Of a stretch of DNA of 64,000 nt, positions 13,104 to 25,279 are shown piece by piece. Under the pieces are notes generated by a model, which saw only the letters and a list, made by a program, of their open reading frames with translations, had not been told where the DNA came from and did no database searches. Source of the DNA: Mangifera indica (lineage: Eukaryota; Streptophyta; Magnoliopsida; Sapindales; Anacardiaceae); contig NC_058137.1 of assembly GCF_011075055.1 (NCBI RefSeq), forward strand, positions 12,137,463 to 12,201,462, given 5' to 3'. The translations under genes were made by a program, and so were the position numbers. Position 1 is the first letter of the stretch, and every line of letters starts with the position of its first letter.

Positions 13104-14058
13104 GGGAGAAGGACTATTTCCCACATAACTTTTGATGCGTTTTTAAAATGTCATTCATGACAGATGGAAATCCACTTTTTTCACCCATGAGCCGTTAATA
13201 TGGATGATATCTGTTTGCATAAGGGTTAAATATCTATTTTACCCTTGTGAGATGAAATGACAAAAATACCCCTCAATTTAATCTATCAAATTCGTCTCAA
13301 AATTGACGTAAGTGTTTTACCATTCACCCCCCTTAGATTTTAGAAACTAACATTTTACCTTACCTAAAGTTTTTAAACTTTGAAAACTAACATTTTCACC
13401 CCCAAATCTAGGGTTTCCATATTTTTCAAAATACAGCCGCCCCCCCATAACTTTCAAAACTAGCAGTTTTACCCCTATTCTTCAACTTCATCTCCCGATG
13501 TCGTCTTCGGCTTCGTCACCAGCCTCCTCCTTCTCCTGGTGCGACGACGGTGGTGTGATGAAGAGATTTTCATCTCCTCGTTGCACGATGTGACGAAAAG
13601 GTCTCTCTTCGCCGCTCCACCCAGACGACGAAGGACGACGCTTTGCTGTCCGACGAAGGACGATGAAGCATCGTCTTTCGTCTGTTCTTCCAGATCTGGA
13701 TGACGCTTCATCGTCCATATCTGGGCTACGAAGGGTTGTCCTTTGTAGTCGGAGATGGGAGATCAGTCGACTGAGTAGGCCGTCGGTGGTGGTCGGAGAA
13801 GGAAGCAAACCCTAAGGGTGAAATTAAACTTTTCAAACTTTGAGGATGGGTTAGTTATTAATTTTTAAAACCTGGAGGGGGGAAACGGTAAAATTTTAAA
13901 GTTTTAAGGTTTTAAAAGGAAAATGACGATTTTACCCCTGTCCCTAACTGAAAAATTGGACGACAGTTTGGTCATGGATGAGAAAAGTGGATTTTCTTCT
14001 GTCGTGGGTGACATTTTAAGAACGCATTAAAAGTTGGGTGGGAAATAGTCCTTTTCCC
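13104..14058. mobile_element. MULE-type non-autonomous element (family A, copy 2)
   Basis: The left end GGGAGAAGGACTATTTCCCA and the reverse complement of the right end GGGAAAAGGACTATTTCCCA are inverted repeats. The same 9 bases, ATTATATAA, flank both sides (13095-13103 and 14059-14067), a perfect target duplication of Mutator length. The interior shares phrases with the copy at 2957-3903, such as ctaacattttcacc, agggtttccatattt, tggtgcgacgacggtggtg and tcatctcctcgttgcacg, in the same order. Open frames at 13475-13808 (minus) are the counterparts of those in copy 1 and carry no known domain. No transposase is present. Confidence 0.85.
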
Positions 14059-14067
14059 ATTATATAA

Positions 14068-14990
14068 ATGTATATGTATAAACTAACGTAATAATATTTA
14101 GTTGGATGATTTTAAAATATAAAAAAAAGTAAATAATTATATACGTAATCACAAGTTTCATATTAATTTATATAAATAAGTTTGTATAATTTATTTATAT
14201 ACATAATTTTTATTCGAATGCTAGTTTAGTGCGATATTACTCAGATTAATCCAATGTGAGTAAGGATGCTTCTCTATTCATTGCATCAGGTCTGGTTCCA
14301 TCCATGAGTACCAAGGGCAATTGGTATAAGAGAGTTCTTGGTAATTAAGTACCTATTTAAATGTCTAAACTATCTAAAAAAAATGACTCTATTTTTAATA
14401 TCAGAAAAAAATGAGATCAAGTCTTCTCTTAGAACCTAAAACATAGAGAGATCAAGTCTCTAAAAAAGAAAGCAGTATGTGGGCAAATGAGATCGTGAAA
14501 ATGACTCACATCAATACCTCATATTGTATTTGAATGAGCTTTGTTGTAAACTAGAAACCGGGCACATGAATTTATGTTTATAATATTCACATAATATTAA
14601 TTGTGGCATGTTTAAATGTTTCCAAAACACATTAAACAAAGTTTAAAAAAGACATGATAAGTATAAGTTATTCAATTAAATAAGATGTGAAAACTTCTCT
14701 TAAATGATGTCAAATTTCTTTTACAAATAAAATTATTTAAAAATCCTCACTATCTCCCGTTACATTTCAAACAATCTTCAGTTAAGACTCGTCGCTAATC
14801 TTCGTAAGATTAAAACAAACAAAGGTGCAAAGGCCCTACACTGAAACCAAGTGCATACAAATAGATATGATAAATTTTGTATTCTGATTTAAGTGATGTC
14901 CCCATTTGGACAGTGTCAGAATTGCACATGTTCCCGATTTGAAATTGAACACGGATAGAAAACAAGTATAGATTGAAATACATTAAAAAC
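14068..14990. other. Intergenic sequence before the pararetrovirus fragment
   Basis: AT-rich, with no gene or long open frame. A motif attggtataagagag near 14320 resembles a degraded initiator-tRNA primer site (tggtatcagagc), but no LTR or coding sequence supports that. I see nothing else. Confidence 0.4.
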
Positions 14991-15058
14991 AGTATTGAAA
15001 TTTGAACATTTACTATTTGTTATATCAAAGTATTCAAAGAGACATGAGATAAGGGAAT

Positions 15059-15113
15059 TTTATTGAAGTGAAAAAATAGTTTGGTCTCCTTGGAGGCTGA
15101 CATCTTATTTATA
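15059..15113 (-). promoter_or_regulatory. Pararetrovirus TATA box and polyadenylation signal
   Basis: On the minus strand TATAAATA (15113-15106) follows a ctcaag run, and AATAAA (15064-15059) lies about 40 bases downstream. In caulimovirids the pregenomic RNA promoter and the poly(A) signal lie this close together, because the RNA is terminally redundant and the signal is passed over on the first lap. The spacing supports the reading; activity is unknown. Confidence 0.5.
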
Positions 15114-16860
15114 CTTGAGGGATTAGACAATTACAATTATTTTTCACTTTGAAATCAAAACACATAATAATTACAATTTTAAAAATTCTAAGTAGCAAAT
15201 TTTCAGCCTTATGCAAGAACCTTCAGCTTTGTTGAATTTTGTAGGAAATTTTCAACTTTTGTAAGGGATGATTCAATCTCTACAAAAAAATCTTCATTAT
15301 TGAGCTTGCTTTCAAGGGAATCTTGTAGCCTTCATTTGGCTTTGCATTATTGTGCTTGCTTTTTAGAGAGTCTTACAACCTTCTTTTTACTTTGTAGCAT
15401 TTGTCCGAAGTAAGGATTATTTTCATTTTCAAGGATTTTTTTTTTTTTTTACAATGAGAGTTGTTGGGGGACTTTATATGTTCCTTAATTATATGTTGAA
15501 TATATTTCACATGTCTTTGCTTGTAAGATGGTCAAATTGGTGTCACCTTCTTTGATTAATTTTAAAATTGTTTTTTACCCAATGGGTAACATTTGAATGA
15601 GTTCAAATGACGAGAGATCTTTATAGAATTCTTTCCAAGCCAGGTATTCATTAAAAATTTGAATTTGATATCTTGCTTGAGAAGATCTTTGGACATTCAT
15701 CTTAAGCCATTGTTTCTTTGAGTTATTTGTTCTAACTGCATCTTCGTAAAGATGTTAGAGGATTCTAAAATAATCATCCTCATTGCTTTGGACATAATTG
15801 TTAGAAGGAGTTTGAATTTTCATTTCCATTTCTTGAGTCATGGTGATCTTTGTCATCTTATAGTTGGGACAAGAAAATTTTCAATTGAAGCCATTGATTT
15901 GCTTTGTAAAAATTTGCCAATTTTAGGGCTGACTGCATTTGTCAATTGAAGGATATTTGATAAATATAATTGGACCTTTTCTTTGATTTGAAGAAAACAA
16001 AAGACTCTTGAAAAGATTGTGGAAAATTTTATAATATGAGACCATATAACATCCACCATTGGATAAACCAATAGGAAAATTCATTTAAGAATGTCTGAAT
16101 TGATTGTTTTGGCAAAACATAAAACCAAACATTTTGGTAATCTTAGTATGCATAACTCGGAGAGTCAAACCCTAGAGCAAATTTTTTGAGTTTTGATAAA
16201 TCTTTGCCCCATTTAGAAGGATTCAAGATTTTCGTGATATATAAGCATTTAAAATTCTTGGGTCATTTAGGAGTGATAGAATCAAGAATTTCTTTGCTTT
16301 GGTAGTATTTAAATTCACAAGAATTAGAATCCACTAAGATGAATTCATAAAACTTTTGAGTTTTCTTAAATCATTTGGGATAGAGTAAAATTCTTTTGGG
16401 AAAAGATTTTTTACTAAAATTCTTGGGTCTTCAATTTGAAATTTGTCTTCTATGATCAAGACATTTACTGGTGTTTTTTTTTTTGAAAAATATTTTTGCC
16501 TTGATCATAGAATTTTTAGAGGAATTGTAGCAATTTCAATTTCTTTGTTTTTTGAAAGAGTAATTTATGCTATTTTTCTCTAATCTTTAAAATGATTTTT
16601 TCAAGGTTTGCAAGAGCAACCTTTTCAAATTGCTCCAGCATCTTCTCCTTTATTCTTCTAGTATTCTTTATTCCAATGATGACTAAAACCACTTTTGGAG
16701 TTTGTTGGAAGGATTCAATCCAAGATTGAATTCCTTGATCTTTGGAGCTATGCCTTTTTTGTTTTTGGTCTCTTTTTTGTTTATATTCTTGGAAGACAAT
16801 TTCAAACCAAGTTTTGGTATTTTAAAGATTTTGAGCATAAAATGTCTTCGATTTTTTTCG
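15114..16860 (-). pseudogene. Unassigned part of the pararetrovirus fragment, downstream of RNase H
   Basis: This lies between the RNase H relic and the promoter-like region. In florendoviruses a second open frame of unknown function may sit at this place. Short broken frames exist (for example 15853-16071, minus), but no domain is recognised, and frames are interrupted throughout. Assignment rests on position only. Confidence 0.3.
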
Positions 16861-16869
16861 GACTATGTT

Positions 16870-17400
16870 TTTAGGTGGCATGGTTACCTTCCCAAAAGAA
16901 ATTCCACGGCAAGAAAACCAGACACAGAATTAGTTTCTCCTTTGATGTGCTTAATTTCAAAGTCAAAAAGTACATAAAATCGTTTGTCATCGTACAACAA
17001 TATGTTTTCATGCAATATTTTGAACATTCTTTTATAAAACATTTTTTACAGTCTTACAATCAATTCGTAAAAGAAATTTTTGGTTTAATAAATCACTATG
17101 TAATTTTAAAATGCATAAGACAATGGATAAAATTTATTTTTTCGATAGTTGATTAATTTTGTTGGGTTAGATTTTAAGTCTTTGATGTAAACTAAATTAT
17201 TTATTTTTTGCATCCTTTAGCTGTTTTAAAATTCTTGCATAACCTATATCTAATACATCAATTTCAACAATTTTAAATATTTGTGGATATGGTATGTGTA
17301 GGCATGAGAATTATACAATTTGTTTATTTTATTTGTTTAATGATATTACATGGACTTTGGTCCAGGGCTTTGAATTTTTTTTAATCTATCATATAAATAT
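16870..17400 (-). pseudogene. Pararetrovirus RNase H relic
   Basis: The clearest piece is at 16964-16929 on the minus strand, where DFEIKHIKGETN can be read. This is the end of the caulimovirid RNase H domain, where the virus degrades the RNA strand of its replication intermediate. A run YDDK lies shortly upstream (about 16990). Upstream pieces are interrupted by stops. It follows the RT relic in the usual RT then RNase H order. Confidence 0.6.
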
Positions 17401-17430
17401 TTACATAATTGACTTAACCTTAGATAAAAA

Positions 17431-18000
17431 TCAATAACATATTTGAGACTTATTAAAAATCTTGGGTAATTGGTTTTTATTTGTTAGTTGAAGAGGGAAT
17501 TTATTTCCAAATTCAATAGACATTTTGATAGATATTATTGCGCCGCTATGTATGTTGTGTCCTAAAAACCTTACTTTTGTTTGGAAAACATTTATTTTGG
17601 TTTTTGAGACTACCAATCCATTATGCTTAATTAATTTGATGAATGTTTTGATGTGTTTAAAATGTTGATCTATATTAGATGAATATATTAAAACATCGTC
17701 TATAAATATTATTAAAATATTTGAAATAAGGATTAAAATTTTCATTAATTATCTTTTGGAATTCTAACGGCACAATTTTTAATCCAAATGACATTACATT
17801 CTATTCATATTATCCTAATGGTACTGTAAATGCAAGTTTATACCTATCATTTTGGTCAATTTGTATTTGCCAAAATCCAGATTTTATGTCAAATTTTGAA
17901 AATATTTTTCCTTTGCATGGTTTTTGTAATAAATCTCTTTTGTTTGGTGTTGGATATATTATTCATTTTAATGTTTTACTTAAGGTTTGTAATTTATTAT
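17431..18000 (-). pseudogene. Pararetrovirus reverse transcriptase relic
   Basis: The frame at 17745-17431 contains FIDDVLIYS (about 17706-17680), the catalytic Asp-Asp motif of reverse transcriptases, followed by LVVSKTKINVFQTKVRFLGH, a stretch typical of plant pararetroviruses rather than of Ty3/gypsy elements. Upstream, on the same strand, the KFDIKSGFWQIQI-type motif of the palm domain is visible at about 17890-17850, separated from the FIDD segment by stops. It is broken and cannot be functional. Confidence 0.65.
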
Positions 18001-18669
18001 TAACTTTGGAACTCTTCTTTCTAATTCAACATTTTTCTAGACATAGAAAACTGAGCAACACCATAAATACTTGCTTGGTTTTATTATTATTATTTTTTTG
18101 TAATAAATTATTAATTTCTTTTTTACAAAATATTTCCAATTCGGTATTCATTTGCATTGGTCTCGTTTTTATGGGAATGTCTTTTTTATTGAAAGAATTT
18201 TTATAAGGTAACCCATCTATATGTTTCTTACTTTCCCAAAAAACATTTGAGACATTTGAACATATTTGATTGAAATTGATCTTCTATTCTTTGTGGTTTT
18301 AATTCTTCTTTGATATTCTTTATAGGTTATTCTTTACTTTAAATAATATTATTTACTTCTATTTTTTGGGTTGAAATTTCTGAGTTAAGATTTCGTTTGA
18401 TCGATTTGTAAATAAATTCAAAAATTATTTATTTTCACATAACATTGGTTTTAATATCAGTATTATAAACTATGAAAAGTTATATTATTCCTATGAAAAG
18501 GTGTTCATAAATCATTGTTCTCAATAATTATTTTTCCAAAACAAAGGTTGTTTTGAGGTAACAGTATTTATTATAGACTTTTACATCCACTAATTTACAT
18601 TTGATATGAAGATTTGAATTGTTGGCAGTTCTTATGATGTGTCCAAGAATCAAAGTTTGTGTATATGAT

Positions 18670-19405
18670 TAATTAAGGTAATGTCTCTAAGGGTTTTTTT
18701 TAAGGTTAAGATCAATAGCCAAACAAAAAAATAAGAAGAAGAAGAACTAACAACCCTTGTTTAATAGGAATATCACCACAAATAAGAAGTTTGGTTGATT
18801 CACAACAGTCTAAGAAAGAAAGAAGAAGAGTTATACAAATTGGTAGAAATTTGCCAATAAATAATACTTAGATAAGAATTGAAATAATGACAAATAATAC
18901 TTCATGAAATTATTCTTTAAACTCTAATTACTCAAATTTGTTTTACACACTCATTTATATAGCAAATAATCCTAAAATGTAGTAAAATAAGATTTTTTTT
19001 TTACAATTAGGACTCTCATTATTACAATTACTGCTAATAGTCCTAAGTATATAAGGTTACTGATAAAATACTCTCTAATTTATTCAAATAACAATCTTTT
19101 ATTCTATGTAAACACTTAAATAATAACCTAACTTAATTAAGAATCGTAAAGTAAATAAAACTATAACTCTTAAATTAACTAAAACTTTAAAAGCAAATAA
19201 AACTCTTAAAAAAACTAGGAAATTAGAATTAATTAAAAATTTGAACTCTAATTGAATTTTCTTGTTTTTCTTCAAATGAATTTCCATCTAATCAAGCCTC
19301 CTCATCATATTTTATCAAGTAGAAATGTCACCATGCACATGCCATGTCATTTGCCATGTGTTTGATAGTTGTCACATCATCGCTCTCAATGTTTTCCACT
19401 TTACC
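18670..19405 (-). repeat. 3' LTR of an old Ty3/gypsy element (left part, minus strand)
   Basis: Read on the minus strand, the segment starts at about gtggaaaacattgagagc and contains a promoter-like tatataaatgagtgtg. It ends near cccttagagacattacc. It lies next to the insertion point of the 19411-37941 element. The matching internal part resumes at 37947 with the end of pol, so this is the 3' LTR of the element whose body is at 37947-39480. The resemblance to the segment at 483-1150 is modest. Exact ends are not resolved. Confidence 0.5.
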
Positions 19406-19410
19406 AAACT

Positions 19411-21330
19411 TGTAACATCCAAATTCAGGTGTGTCAGTAAACTCCACTTCCAAAATTACCCCTAGAGTTGATTTTATAACTTGTTGTGTAAAGAAATTGC
19501 AAAAGAATTATAGAAAACTATTAAATGAGCAATATTTTTCAAAGGAGGTAAAATGGTCATTTTATAAAGATTCAAGGGACAAAGTGAGAATTAAAATTAA
19601 AGGACACACTTGAAATTATATGGTGGTGCTAAGGGTTTTTGGTAATTGGCTAAGGATAAAATAGTAATTTATGGAAAAGGTTAAGGGCAAAATGGTCCAA
19701 AAGGCTTATAAACTTATGCTATTCATTTTCTCTTTCATTTTTGCCGAGAACTCCATGGTTTTAGCTAAGCTTTTTCCCTTAACCGAAATTTGTCCAAAAA
19801 CCTAGCTAAACCGCCTAATTTCTAGTGCCTCCAGTTATAAAAAGTGTAAATCTGTCAATTCTGATCAGTTCTAAGGTAAGAAATTGAATTTTTAAGATAT
19901 GTCAAGTTTAGGGTTTTGATGGATGATCATATTTTTGGTTGATTAAGGTTGTCAGAAAGAAGAAAAGAAGGTGAATAAACTTAAATCATCTACTTAGCAA
20001 ATAAAAGGTAAGAATTTCATACTTTACATACTTGAAGTAAATTTGAGTTAGGTTATTTAAATAACCTTTACTTATATAAGTGTGTAAGGTATTAGAATTA
20101 AGATGATTTATGCTTAAAGGATAAAGAAATTCATTAGGATTCAGGATGTAATTTTTGGCCATAAGGGTAAAAAGGTAATTTTGGCCATAAGGGCAAAAAT
20201 GTCATTTTATGTGATATAGGTTAATTTTGCTTAATTATGTGCATAAAATGTGTGATAACCCTTATATTAAGCCTACATTGTATATTTTGAAATTAATTAA
20301 ATGTATGAGATATATAGATGCATGAGAGGAGAATATGATGTTTGATAAGGAATGAAAATAATAAGAGAAAACAATAAATGAGCATATTTCATATTATGGT
20401 TATATATGCATACATGAGGAATCATAACATATGCATGATTTAGAAAAAAAAATAAAGAAAGAGGAAAAATATTTTCTAAGTCATGCATGCTTTTAGAAAA
20501 TGGAAAACAAGTATTTTTTTGTTTTATAATGACTCATATGATACAGGAAAGCAGAAAACATACTTACAATCCTTACACGCGAGCTGTACTGTGTGGACAA
20601 CAAAGAAAATAATCGGTTGTACTGTGTGGACAACCCGCTGTACTGTGTGGACAACAAAGAAAAATATTAGCTGTACTGTGTGGATAGCAAAAGAAAAATA
20701 TTAGTTGTACTGTGTGGACAGCAAAAGAAAAATATCAGTTGTACTGTGTGGACAGCAAAGAAAAAAAATATATACGTGTAAGAGAGAATTATACTTTGTA
20801 TGGTGACTGCAAGTACTGTCATATGTAGTCTAGACCGGTCAATGAGAAAGAGAGAGAAACAAATTAGTAAATATTTTATGAAAGTCATTTGCATTAGAAT
20901 TATGCATACAAGCCTGTGTGGCTGATAAAGAGTTGAGAAAGATATACGATCAGAAAATAGAAATGGCATGGCACTCATACATGCATAAATCATAACGAGT
21001 GAATCATATCTGTATAGTAAGGAAATGAATAAATGTGTGAAAGAAAAGAATTATGATATGTGTTAAATGCGTGTTCTGTGTCAATTATTTTGTTGTAAAT
21101 AGTTCAAACACGCTGAGTATGGAAAAGATTAGAAAAAGATTAGTACTGGTATAAAATGCTTTAAGTGTTAAGTATGATTTTCTTACTGAGCTATAGTCGC
21201 TCACTCTGTTTAATTTAATATTTTACAGGTAAAGAAATGCAGCAAAGGTTCCCGGGGAGTACTAGTGAGACATGAGGCTAAGGGAGGAAGACACCATAAT
21301 TTTGTTGACTTAAATGTTATGATGTATATG

Positions 21331-21376
<46 letters not shown>

Positions 21377-21612
21377 CTAGTTTTGAAAATTGGTTATAAA
21401 GTCTCAATGGGTGATAATTTTTATAATGATTATTATTATGTACTTATTATAGTAATTGTGATTAAGTTAATGAAAATCCAGTCGGTTGGTAGGACTGGTT
21501 TGTGTGAATTGTTAATTGGGACTGTTACAAGGCATAATTAAAAAGAGAAAAAAATTTTCCGGGCCCTCTAAAATAGGGGAACTCATGCCATTTCTCTGTA
21601 ACACACCCAATG
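19411..21612 (+). repeat. 5' LTR of copy II, main part
   Basis: It begins TGTAACATCCAAATTCAGG and runs to acacacccaatg, where copy I is inserted; the last 16 bases (gttaggagaggttaca) are found at 30857-30872. It carries six units of a ctgtactgtgtggac repeat at 20580-20765 and an (AT)n run at about 21333-21375. Its partner is at 35776-37941. Confidence 0.92.
20580..20765 (+). repeat. Six-unit LTR subrepeat (about 33 bp, CTGTACTGTGTGGACA core)
   Basis: Units start with gctgtactgtgtggacaaca or close variants and are mostly 31-34 bases apart, with one shorter unit at about 20616-20637. Each core can form a short hairpin (gctgt with acagc). The other three LTRs hold 4, 3 and 5 units. Confidence 0.85.
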
Positions 21613-21864
21613 TGTAACCTCTCCTAAATAATAGGTGTGTTACAGAAAAATGGCAAGAGTTCCCCTATTGTAGAGGGCCCGGGGAATATTTTTCTCTTTT
21701 TCATTATGCCCTGTAACACTCCCAATTTGCAATTCACACAAACCAGTCCTATCAATCGACTGGATTTTCATCAACTTAATTACAATTAGTAAAATAAATA
21801 CATAATAATAACAATTATAAAAATTATCACCTACAGAAACTTTATAATCAATTTTCATAACTAG

Positions 21865-21911
<47 letters not shown>

Positions 21912-23756
21912 TATATTCACATATACATCAAAACATATATATATTAATAAAAATATGGTGCCTTCCTCCCTTAGCCTCATGTCTCATTAGTGCTCCCCGG
22001 GAACCTTTGCTGCATTTCTTTACCTGTAAAATATTAAATTAAACGGAGCGAGCGACTATGGCTCAGTAAGAAAATCATACTCAATACTTAAAATATTTTA
22101 TACCAGTACTAATCTTTTCCATACTCAGCGTGTCTGAGCTATTTACAACAACATAATTGACACAAAACACGCATTTAACACGTATCATAATTCTTTTCTT
22201 TCACACATTTATTCATTTTCTTACTATACAGATATGATTCACTCGTTATGATTTATGCATGTATGAGTGTCATGACATTTCTATTTTCTGATCGTACATC
22301 TTTCTCAACTCTTTATCAACCACACAGGCTTGTATGCATAATTCTAATGTAAATGACTTTCATAAAATATTTACTAATTTGTTTCTCTCTCTTTCTCATT
22401 GACTGGTCTAGACTACATATGACAGTACTTGCAATTACCATACAAAGTATAATTCTCTCTTACACGCATATTTTTTTTTCTTTGCTGTCCACACAGTACA
22501 GTTAATATTTTTCTTTTGCTGTCCACACAGTACAGCTGATATTTTTCTTTTGCTGTCCACACAGTACAGCTAATATTTTCTTTGCTGTCCACACAGTACA
22601 GCTGGCGTGTAAGGATTTTAAGTATGTTTTCTGCTTTCCTGTATCATATAAGTCATTATAAAAGCATGCATGACTTAGAAAATATTTTTCCTCTTTCTTT
22701 ATTTTTTCTAAATTATGCATATGTTATGATTCCTCATGTATGTATATATAACCATAATATGAAATATGCGCATTTGTTATTTTCCCTTATTCTTTTCATT
22801 CCTTCTCAAACATCATATTATTTTCTCATGCATTTATATATATATATATATATATATCATGCCTCAAATTAATTTCAATTATACAATATAGGATTAATAT
22901 AAGGGTTATTTCACATAACATGCACATAATTAAGCAACATTAACCTATATCGCATAAAATGACATTTTTGCCCTTATGACCAAAATTTACCTTTTTACCC
23001 TTATGTCCAAAAATTACATCATGAATCATAATGAATTTCTTTATCCTTTTAAGCATAAATCATCTTAATTTTAATTCCTTACACACTTATATAAGTAAAG
23101 GTTATTTAAATAACCTAACTCAAATTTACTTCAAGTATGTAAAGTATGAAATTCTTACCTTTTCTTTTCCAAATAGGTGATTTAAGCTTATTCACCTTCT
23201 TTTCTTCTTTTTGGCAACCTTAATCAACCAAAAATATGATCATCCATCAAACTCCCAAATTTTACATATCTTAAAAATTAAATTTCTTACCTTAGAACTG
23301 ACCAGAATTGACAGATCTACACTTTTTATAACTAGAGCCTTTGAAAATTAGGTGGTTTAGCTAGGTTTTTGGACGAATTTTGGTTAAGGGAAGCTTTAGC
23401 TAAAAAAACAATGGAGTTCCCGGCAATTCATGAAGAAGATGAATAGATTATATATTTTATAAGCCTTTTGGACCATTTTGCCCTTAACCTTTTCCATAAA
23501 TTACTATTTTATCCTTAGCCAATTACCAAAAACCCTTAGCACCACCATATAATTTCAAATGTGACCTTCAATTTTAATTCCCACTTTGTCCCTTGAATCT
23601 TTATAAAATGACCATTTTACCCCCTTTGAAAAATATTGCTCATTTAGTAGTTTTCTATAATTCTTTTACAATTTCTTTACACAACAAGTTATAAAATCAA
23701 CTCCAGGGGCAATTTTGGAAGTGGAGTTTATTGACACACCTGAATCGGATGTTACA
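21613..23756 (-). repeat. 3' LTR of copy I
   Basis: On the plus strand it reads from tgtaacctctcctaaataat to cggatgttaca. It contains four units of the ctgtccacacagtacag subrepeat at about 22486-22605 and AT runs near 21868-21908 and 22838-22858. Its partner is at 28674-30851. Confidence 0.92.
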
Positions 23757-23775
23757 TTTCTTCTCCCCTTAAAAG
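23757..23775 (-). promoter_or_regulatory. Polypurine tract of copy I
   Basis: On the minus strand a run aaggggagaagaaa stands directly before the LTR start TGTAACATCC. It primes plus-strand DNA synthesis in LTR retroelements. The matching tract in copy II is aaggggggaagaaa just before 35776. Confidence 0.8.
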
Positions 23776-23792
23776 AATTTCGTCCTCGAAAT

Positions 23793-25270
23793 TTAAACAA
23801 ATAAGTTGGGAAATCTCTCTCTCATTTGTTGCTCAACCTCCCATGTGGCTTCTTCCACCTTATGATTCTTCCATAATACTTTCACTAATGGAATTGTCTT
23901 ATTTCGGAGCTCTTTTATTTTTCTGTCTAGTATCTGCACCGGTTGCTCCTCATAAGCTAAATCTTCTTTTAATTCCACATCATCTGATTTCAAGACATGT
24001 GAAGGATCGCTAATGTACTTTCTCAATAAAGAAATATGAAATACATTATGAACTCAATCCATACTAGGTGGAAGTGCAAGTCTATAAGCCACCTTGCCCA
24101 CTCTTTCTAAAATTTCAAATGGGCCAATAAATCTTAGAGCAAGTTTCCCTTTTCTTCCAAATCTCATCACGTGTTTATAAGGGGCTACTTTCACAAAAAC
24201 TTTATCCCCCGGTTGAAACTCTACTTCTTTCCTTTTCAAATCTGCATAGGTCTTTTGTCTGTCTTGAGCTTGCTTCATTCTAGTCTTGATAGCCTTTATA
24301 TCTTCCACCATCCTCTGGGTTAACTCAGGCCCAAGAACTTGACTCAAATCATCTTGCTCTCCTATATCATCCCAATGTAATGGGGATCTACACTTTCGTC
24401 CATAAAGAGCCTCATATGGGGCCATTTTAATGGTGGACTGGTAACTATTATTATATGCAAATTCGATCAATGGAATCATTTCATGCCAGGTCATTTTATA
24501 ATCTAAACAACAGGCCCTCAACATATCCTCTAGTATTTGATTCACCCTTTCTGTTTGGCCATCTGTTTGAGGATGATATGCTGTGCTAAATGCCAGCCTA
24601 GTACCCAATGCTCTTTGTAAGCTACCCCAAAAAGCTGAAACAAATCTGGGGTCTCTATTCGACACAATAGTTTTGGGTACGCCATGTAATCTCACAATCT
24701 CCCGTATATAAATCTGGGCCAATTGATCTGAAGTAAAACTATCTTTCACTGGAATAAAATGCGTCGATTTAGTCAATCTATCTACAATCACCCATATGCA
24801 TTATAGCCTTTTTGTACTCGAGGTAGGCCAATGATGAAATCCATTGAAATATCTTCCCATTTCCATTCAGGAATACTAAGTGGGTGAAGCAAACCTGAAG
24901 GTCTCTGATGCTCGGCCTTGACCTGTTGACATACCAAGCACTTAGCTACATAGTCACCAATATCTTTCTTCATACCTATCCACCAATAAGTTTTCTTTAA
25001 ATCCTGATACATCTTTACTCCCCCAGGATGAGCAGTGTAAAGTGTATCATGTGCTTCACTTAGGATTTTCTTTCTCAACTCCAGATCTTGGGGAATGCAT
25101 ACCCTGTTTCTGAACTTGAGCACTCCATCTATCATTTGAAACTCAATTGTTTTTCCTTTGCATATCTGTTGACTTATTTTCTGACACCACAAATCTTCTA
25201 CTTGCTTCTCTTTTATTTCATTGAAGAGATTAGGTTGAATTTCCAATCTGGCCACTTGACTTCTTATCAC
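23793..25270 (-). pseudogene. Copy I integrase and chromodomain-like tail
   Basis: The N-terminal zinc-binding HHCC segment is visible in 25270-24788 (TLYTAHPGG, then [14 protein letters not shown]), followed by DFIIGLP. In 24791-24054 the core continues with IVSNRDPRF and the acidic end of the DDE triad in [17 protein letters not shown]. The last part (24026-23793) with RKYISDPSHVL and KVLWKNHKVEEATWE resembles the chromodomain that directs chromovirus integration to heterochromatin. A one-base loss near 24790 shifts the frame relative to copy II, and CGA to TGA near 24051 ends the next frame. It is not functional. Confidence 0.88.
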
Positions 25271-25279
25271 CTCAATTTG

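Larger units (their letters stand above)
15000..18600 (-). mobile_element. Endogenous pararetrovirus (Caulimoviridae-like) fragment
   Basis: On the minus strand the order is reverse transcriptase (about 18000-17430), RNase H (about 17400-16870), a stretch of about 1.6 kb without a clear domain, and a TATA box with a polyadenylation signal (15113-15059). This is the 3' half of a plant pararetrovirus genome followed by its intergenic promoter. The RT reads most like the petuvirus/florendovirus group of endogenous caulimovirids (by family knowledge). Stops and frame changes break every segment, so it cannot make a protein. LTRs are not seen, as expected, because these viruses integrate by chance and carry no integrase. 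Outer limits are approximate. Confidence 0.7.

Noticed and set aside
14310..14340. Primer-site-like tggtataagagag
   Set aside because: It differs from tggtatcagagc, and there is no LTR before it or gag after it.
16702..17156. Plus-strand open frames of 91 and 93 residues
   Set aside because: They overlap the pararetrovirus RNase H relic on the other strand and have no domain.
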